The position numbers and the translations under genes were made by a program. A model generated the notes under the pieces. The model did not search any database. It was not told the origin of the DNA and saw nothing but the letters and a program-made list of their open reading frames with translations. A stretch of 9,847 nucleotides of DNA from assembly GCA_029261675.1 (NCBI GenBank), contig JAJDBA010000342.1, forward strand, positions 1 through 9,847. Reading direction: 5' to 3'. The DNA is from Nitrospinaceae bacterium. GTDB taxonomy: Bacteria; Nitrospinota; Nitrospinia; Nitrospinales; VA-1. Below are positions 6,048 to 9,847 of this stretch, one piece after another. Position 1 is the first letter of the stretch, and the number at the start of each line of letters is the position of its first letter.

Positions 6048-7016
6048 ATGTCTTGTCCAAATTGTCATGCTGATGTTGAAACTTTTGTTGATGAATACCA
6101 ATTCAACATTGAATATGACCGGGAATTTCTTGGCACACCTAAAATTGTCCAATGTCAGACCTGTCAACTTTGTTATTGCAGTCCTATGCCAGACAATGAA
6201 AAACTCCATGATTTTTATGCTTCCATTTATAGATCGAAGGGACGATCCCACTGGTTTGATCAGAACTACCCCCCCCCCCCCCAGATGCGTCATAAAAGCT
6301 ACATTTCGACCCTAACCAGCTATATTAAACCGAGTGATATAAATTTAATTTATGAAATAGGGCCTGGGCCGGGTGAGATAGGCAGTTTATGGAAGGAAGT
6401 TGCACCTCACGCTACAATAAAATGTTCAGAACTAGATCAATTCAGTTCTTCGACTCTAAAGGCTCGGGGGTACCAAATGGTAAGCTCTTCCACTGAAATA
6501 GAAAACCAAGCGGATGTTGTAATGGGTTTGCATTGTTTGGAGCATTTTAGTGATATCGACTACTTTTTTGAGTTGGTCGAAAATGCCGTTAAGCCAAATG
6601 GATTGGTATTAGTTGAAGTTCCCAATTGCCCGTTTAATAGAGGCTATAAAGGTCGTACGTATGACTCGCCGCATTTACTATTTTTTACGCAAGAAACTTT
6701 GCAGAACATGTTTGAGTCAAGAGGATATGAGGTTCTATCGTCTACAACTGAAGGAGCTTCCTTCAAAAAACAATTCCATCTTGCTCAGATATGGAAGAAT
6801 TTATTTGGAAATTGGACACCAGATCAACCTCACCAAAGTGGTGCTAATAGAATAGTATCTTTGTTGAAGCAAACAATAAGGAGAAGTCTTCCCTCTCAGG
6901 TATTCGAAGGCTTACGCATAATAATTAAGGGGAAAAACATCCAAACTGATGATGAATATTATATCCACAATCTCCCCGATTCCTGGCTAATAAGAATTTT
7001 GGCCAAAAAAAAATAA
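6048..7016 (+). CDS. Class I methyltransferase with zinc-ribbon-like N-terminus and in-frame C14 tract
   Basis: This 322-residue protein has an N-terminal cysteine module (Cys3, Cys6, Cys36, Cys39, with further Cys42 and Cys44), probably a zinc-binding ribbon. A Methyltransf_23/12-like domain follows: EIGPGPGE at 103-110 (SAM-binding loop), SELD at 127-130 (acidic ribose contact), CLEHFSD at 163-169 and VLVEVPN at 187-193. HLLFFTQETLQ at 209-219 is typical of this group, whose members often act on sugars or lipid-linked substrates. The linker between modules encodes four prolines (75-78) from an uninterrupted run of 14 C (6269-6282). With 14 C the frame is open; 13 would end the protein after 88 residues and 15 after 82, both before the SAM-binding loop. 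The start is fixed by a consensus ribosome site. The 3' end faces the pilus operon across 76 bases. Substrate unknown. Confidence 0.9.
   Translation: MSCPNCHADVETFVDEYQFNIEYDREFLGTPKIVQCQTCQLCYCSPMPDNEKLHDFYASIYRSKGRSHWFDQNYPPPPQMRHKSYISTLTSYIKPSDINLIYEIGPGPGEIGSLWKEVAPHATIKCSELDQFSSSTLKARGYQMVSSSTEIENQADVVMGLHCLEHFSDIDYFFELVENAVKPNGLVLVEVPNCPFNRGYKGRTYDSPHLLFFTQETLQNMFESRGYEVLSSTTEGASFKKQFHLAQIWKNLFGNWTPDQPHQSGANRIVSLLKQTIRRSLPSQVFEGLRIIIKGKNIQTDDEYYIHNLPDSWLIRILAKKK
6269..6282 (+). repeat. Homopolymer run of 14 C inside the methyltransferase gene
   Basis: Fourteen consecutive C bases lie in an otherwise A+T-rich gene and encode the Pro run of the inter-domain linker. Long poly-G/C tracts slip during replication and act as on/off switches in contingency genes of several pathogens; a one-base change in either direction here gives a stop within about 30 bases downstream. 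Such a run is also prone to sequencing length errors, so the exact count is uncertain. Confidence 0.9.
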
Positions 7017-7092
7017 CAGCAAGCCATAAAAAATCAAACTAGTGGAAACTGTTCAAGAGGTGCTATCAATTATTGTTCGAAAGAAAAGAAGA

Positions 7093-7461
7093 TCAATTCT
7101 GCATATGTTTGTGGATTGTGAATTTTGTGCCTTGGAGTATCAGGTTTTCCTCTTTGCCCTCAGCATCCAAAACGACTCGGTTTTTGAATATCTGCACGAC
7201 TTGTTTTCCAAAAGCGAAATCACCCTTTACAAAATTCTGCCCGCTAATCGTTGCAATTTTTTGTCCCTTGATAGTGAAAATGGCTTCAAGCTTGAGGGTT
7301 TGTGGGGTTTCTTCTGGAATATTATCTTTGGAATAAATTCCCCGAGGCAATTCAAAAGGATTGACCCGCATAAGAGGTTTTTCCGCAGCAAATACAGATC
7401 CTCCTGCAAGATAAAAAACAATTATTGCTGTTAGTGTTTTTATAAAAATTAGAGCCCTCAA
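7093..7461 (-). CDS. PilP/MshK-like pilus assembly protein (TTG start)
   Basis: This 122-residue protein begins with a signal peptide: Arg2 and Lys8, a hydrophobic core at about 9-20 and a likely cleavage after Ala25 (SVFA/AEK). No lipobox cysteine is present, unlike classical PilP lipoproteins. The mature part has NPFELP at 34-39, then a compact beta domain at about 57-110 (LEAIFTIKGQKIATISG, VKGDFAFG) resembling the homology-region domain shared by PilP, GspC and MshK, which links the inner-membrane PilN/O complex to the secretin in the periplasm. The start is TTG at 7459-7461, chosen because AAGGAGGA (forward bases 7468-7475) lies 6 bases before it and no in-frame ATG fits. It follows the PilO-like gene by 39 bases and is the last gene of the operon in view; no secretin gene follows. 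Confidence 0.8.
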   Translation of the reverse strand: MRALIFIKTLTAIIVFYLAGGSVFAAEKPLMRVNPFELPRGIYSKDNIPEETPQTLKLEAIFTIKGQKIATISGQNFVKGDFAFGKQVVQIFKNRVVLDAEGKEENLILQGTKFTIHKHMQN

Positions 7462-7467
7462 AATAAA

Positions 7468-7475
7468 TCCTCCTT
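7468..7475 (-). promoter_or_regulatory. Ribosome site that decides a TTG start
   Basis: AAGGAGGA on the minus strand sits 6 bases before TTG (7459-7461) in the 39-base gap between the PilO-like and PilP-like genes. It is the main reason for calling the TTG start, which also places the signal peptide correctly at the N-terminus. Confidence 0.8.
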
Positions 7476-7500
7476 CTTTATCATAGCCGAGAGGATGGCA

Positions 7501-8088
7501 TTACAAAACCATAACTTTTAAATGAAGGCGGGATTCAACTTTAGGGAGAATTTTTTCATTTCTTTTGGTAACAAGACTTTCAATATCCAGAACAGCGGGG
7601 AAAGTGCCAAGTGAAGCAACGAAACTTTTGAGCGCATCATAATCGCTTTCCATTTCCATCACGAGAGAAACCTCTTTCAATCTCATACCGCTTCGGTTTA
7701 TGAACCTTTCCTTAGTGCGCATGGACTTAAGAAACACACCAAAGAAATCTGCTTCGTCTTGAAGGTCATTGACAATTTCCATGCCCTGGCCTTTAAGCCG
7801 GCCTTTGGCTTTATTAATCTCCTGCTCCAACTTCGAGATGTCTTCTTTAATCAATTCAATTTCTGCATTGGTCTTTTTTACTTTTCCGGGATCTATCAGA
7901 ACATTCTGGAACGCATTCAGGGAAGATTGAACTTGCGTCATCTCATTCATAACTTTATCCAACTTATTTTTTTGCGCTGTGTATTCAAACTCATAGTAGC
8001 CATAACCCATCCCAAATACTATAGTGAACCCTATGATCGCAAATTCTCTCAGGCTAAGATTGTTTAAATCAGATTTTTCCACAGCCAT
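7501..8088 (-). CDS. PilO-like type IV pilus inner-membrane protein
   Basis: This 195-residue protein has the PilO plan: a short cytoplasmic N-terminus, one membrane span at about residues 15-32 (FAIIGFTIVFGMGYGYYEF), a charged coiled coil at about 37-105 (KLEQEINKAKGRLKG near its end), then a periplasmic alpha/beta domain at about 106-195. PilO pairs with PilN through these parts and connects the cytoplasmic PilM ring to PilP and the secretin; MshJ and GspM are functional equivalents. The ATG at 8086-8088 lies 18 bases after the fused PilM-PilN gene, with AAGGA overlapping that gene's stop region as ribosome site, so the two are co-transcribed and probably coupled. Sequence conservation in this family is low, so the call rests on architecture and order. 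Confidence 0.82.
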   Translation of the reverse strand: MAVEKSDLNNLSLREFAIIGFTIVFGMGYGYYEFEYTAQKNKLDKVMNEMTQVQSSLNAFQNVLIDPGKVKKTNAEIELIKEDISKLEQEINKAKGRLKGQGMEIVNDLQDEADFFGVFLKSMRTKERFINRSGMRLKEVSLVMEMESDYDALKSFVASLGTFPAVLDIESLVTKRNEKILPKVESRLHLKVMVL

Positions 8089-8106
8089 TATCGTTGTTCC
8101 TTGAAA

Positions 8107-9846
8107 TCAACTGAAGGTTTTAGGGAAAGCATACAATTCAAATTTAATTCCGGGGCTGTTGTAGTCTCCTTTTTCCAGCGGTGTAGAACGAATTAATTTT
8201 ATATCTTGAAATGCCGGTGAGCTTCTTAAATCTTGTAACAAATATTTTAAGGTGTTTTGCGATTTCAAATCGGCACCAAAAATATGGCCGCTGATTCTAA
8301 TACGTTCACGACCTGATATATCTGCGTGCCCATTTTCAGTAATGTCTTCTTCCTGATTTTCCTGTGCTTCGCTACCTTGTGCGAAGAAAGCCAATTTTGA
8401 GATCGAAGTGTTGTCTTGCACGACAAGTGCAAGCTCACTATATATATTATCGAATTTGAATGGAAACGGAGTAGCACCTGGAAGAGATTTTTTTTCTTTC
8501 CGCAAATTCTTTCGTGTCTCTTTCAGCGACTTGAGGTCCTTGATGGGTTTGTCAAGCAGAGGGGCTTGAATTTGCAATTTTGCTAGAGAAAGTTTTTGGT
8601 CTTGAAGAACGGTACTTTTGGTAATGACTTCTTGCCGTAAGTTTGAGCTATACCCATAAAGCAAGCCTCCAATCAACAATACAGCCGCAAACGGAGCCAA
8701 TTTGGCCAGTGTTTTTTTAATAGAGGGGCGGTATTTTTCAGGCAGAATATTGATCTTGTCGCATTGCCCGAGAGCCAGGCCTGCGGCGGCGGTCAAACTG
8801 GGACCATAAAGCTTCATGTTCTCTTTAGAGATAGACTCATCTTCAGTATCTGCCTGAAAGAAGGGATTACAACGATCAATTTCGAGATCAAGGTTTTCTT
8901 TTAAAAACTGGTAGATCCCGCTCAGTCCTACTCCGCCGCCTGAAAGAATCAGTCGGTCAACCGAGTCTTTACGATACTGGTTCTTGAAATATTCAATGGA
9001 GCGATCCATCTCTGTTACTTGTTTGGTAAGAATCGCTTCCAGCTTTTCTCGGATAAGACTAAGGGCAATTCCTTCTTCGGTTTTTCCATCTGCGTCTTCT
9101 GCGGGGAATCCAAACGTTTTTTTGATTTGCTCCGCGCGCACGACATCTACAACCGCAGTTTTCCCATCTTCTAATTCGTACTCACCGACTAAAGAAGCGG
9201 TCAGGTTTTTACCCCCATTTGGAATTTCGCGCGAAAAAAGAATCTGCCCATCGCAAACGAAATAGATGCGAGTACGTTCCGACCCCATATCTAAATAGCT
9301 GGTAACAGTTCCTGGTGATATGTCGTTGAGCGCCGCATCGTAATCCCATAACGCAATGGGAACAACCGTAACGCCTTTTGGCTTTAGTCCTGCTCCCTTA
9401 GCGATGGAAACGAGGAAATCAACAACGTCTTCGCGCACAATGACGCTGAGCATTTCATAAAAGGTTGCGCCGTCCTTTTCCGACTCGGCCATGATGTAGT
9501 TGTCTATAACCGCTTTATCTAAATCGAAAAGCACATCTTCTTTGGCGTTCCATTTAGCCGCATCAACCAATTCGGCCTCTGGCATTTTCGGCAGAGTGGC
9601 ATTTCTGATGATAACGTTATGCCCGGTAACAGAGAGATAAACTTGTCTGCCTTTGATTTTCGCATCGGCAAACATTTTCTTGATGAGTTCAGCGAGCAGG
9701 CCGGACCTATCTTTTTGTTGCAGAATAGAAGCAGGGATTTCTTTAATTGCAAACTTGGTGATCTGAAAGCCTTTTTCAGTGCGGACCAGTTCGACAATCT
9801 TGATATCGTGAAAACCAATATCGAGGCCAATACTTTTTTGTCCCAA
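8107..9846 (-). CDS. PilM-PilN fusion protein of a type IV pilus system (5' end at or beyond window edge)
   Basis: The visible 579 residues join two usually separate proteins. Residues 1-360 are PilM, an actin-like cytoplasmic ATP-binding protein: phosphate-1 loop GLDIGFHDIKIVEL at 7-20, phosphate-2 segment LDMGSERTRIYF at 185-196, adenosine motif LILSGGGVGLSG at 299-310, ending AAAGLALG at 353-360. Five residues later comes NILPEKYR at 366-373, the N-terminal docking motif of PilN (usually NLLP), then one membrane span at about 383-399 and a coiled-coil plus periplasmic ferredoxin-like PilN domain at about 400-579. The topology equals GspL of type II secretion and some MshI-type proteins. 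The protein would build the PilMNOP alignment complex with the two genes that follow. The only visible start is TTG at 9844-9846; one base before the window edge, so the true start may lie outside. Confidence 0.9.
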   Translation of the reverse strand: MGQKSIGLDIGFHDIKIVELVRTEKGFQITKFAIKEIPASILQQKDRSGLLAELIKKMFADAKIKGRQVYLSVTGHNVIIRNATLPKMPEAELVDAAKWNAKEDVLFDLDKAVIDNYIMAESEKDGATFYEMLSVIVREDVVDFLVSIAKGAGLKPKGVTVVPIALWDYDAALNDISPGTVTSYLDMGSERTRIYFVCDGQILFSREIPNGGKNLTASLVGEYELEDGKTAVVDVVRAEQIKKTFGFPAEDADGKTEEGIALSLIREKLEAILTKQVTEMDRSIEYFKNQYRKDSVDRLILSGGGVGLSGIYQFLKENLDLEIDRCNPFFQADTEDESISKENMKLYGPSLTAAAGLALGQCDKINILPEKYRPSIKKTLAKLAPFAAVLLIGGLLYGYSSNLRQEVITKSTVLQDQKLSLAKLQIQAPLLDKPIKDLKSLKETRKNLRKEKKSLPGATPFPFKFDNIYSELALVVQDNTSISKLAFFAQGSEAQENQEEDITENGHADISGRERIRISGHIFGADLKSQNTLKYLLQDLRSSPAFQDIKLIRSTPLEKGDYNSPGIKFELYAFPKTFS

Positions 9847-9847
9847 T

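Noticed and set aside
6067..6315. A second plus-strand frame across the start of the methyltransferase
   Set aside because: It is the alternate frame that the product would enter if the C tract lost one base. It has no ribosome site and is a shadow in the present sequence.
7042..7434. A 130-codon plus-strand open frame over the PilP-like gene
   Set aside because: It is antisense to a well-supported gene with a signal peptide, a strong ribosome site and an operon context. It has no ribosome site or recognisable motif of its own.

Overview
The window comes from a Gram-negative (diderm) bacterium. The evidence is a minus-strand type IV pilus inner-membrane/alignment gene set (PilM-PilN fusion, PilO-like, PilP/MshK-like) running from the right edge to about 7093. 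The lineage cannot be fixed from this sequence. The pilus genes read as ordinary conserved, less A+T-rich DNA. Everything to their left (about 1-7020) is visibly more A+T-rich, has long gaps, short genes on both strands and decayed coding, as expected of an accessory surface-glycan or cell-surface-modification island.

Layout, left to right. (1) The end of a radical SAM/SPASM gene (+), cut by the window edge inside its iron-sulfur motif. (2) A gap whose centre holds a frameshifted 3' remnant of a TylF-type methyltransferase (-). (3) An intact FkbM-family methyltransferase (+). (4) A 358-base gap with no supported gene. (5) An intact TylF/macrocin-O-methyltransferase-like gene (-), about three-quarters identical at its 3' end to the remnant in (2). 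(6) Two unrecognised, overlapping minus-strand genes that look like beta-rich two-lobed proteins, with a plausible promoter upstream. (7) A 784-base gap with broken coding-like frames, probably a dead gene. (8) A class I methyltransferase with an N-terminal cysteine-rich (zinc-ribbon-like) segment (+), containing a run of 14 C inside the coding sequence. (9) The convergent pilus operon (-): PilP-like, PilO-like and the PilM-PilN fusion, transcribed in the order MN, O, P.

The left part combines three methyltransferase families (FkbM, TylF, Methyltransf_23/12-like) with a radical SAM enzyme and two unknown proteins. FkbM and TylF enzymes commonly O-methylate sugars, so modification of a surface polysaccharide or glycosylated surface protein is the most economical reading; this is inference. 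The C14 tract would switch the third methyltransferase off with any one-base length change, so it is a candidate phase-variable (contingency) gene. The most notable observations are this tract, the decayed TylF duplicate, the PilN docking motif kept exactly at the PilM-PilN fusion joint, and the unknown overlapping gene pair.
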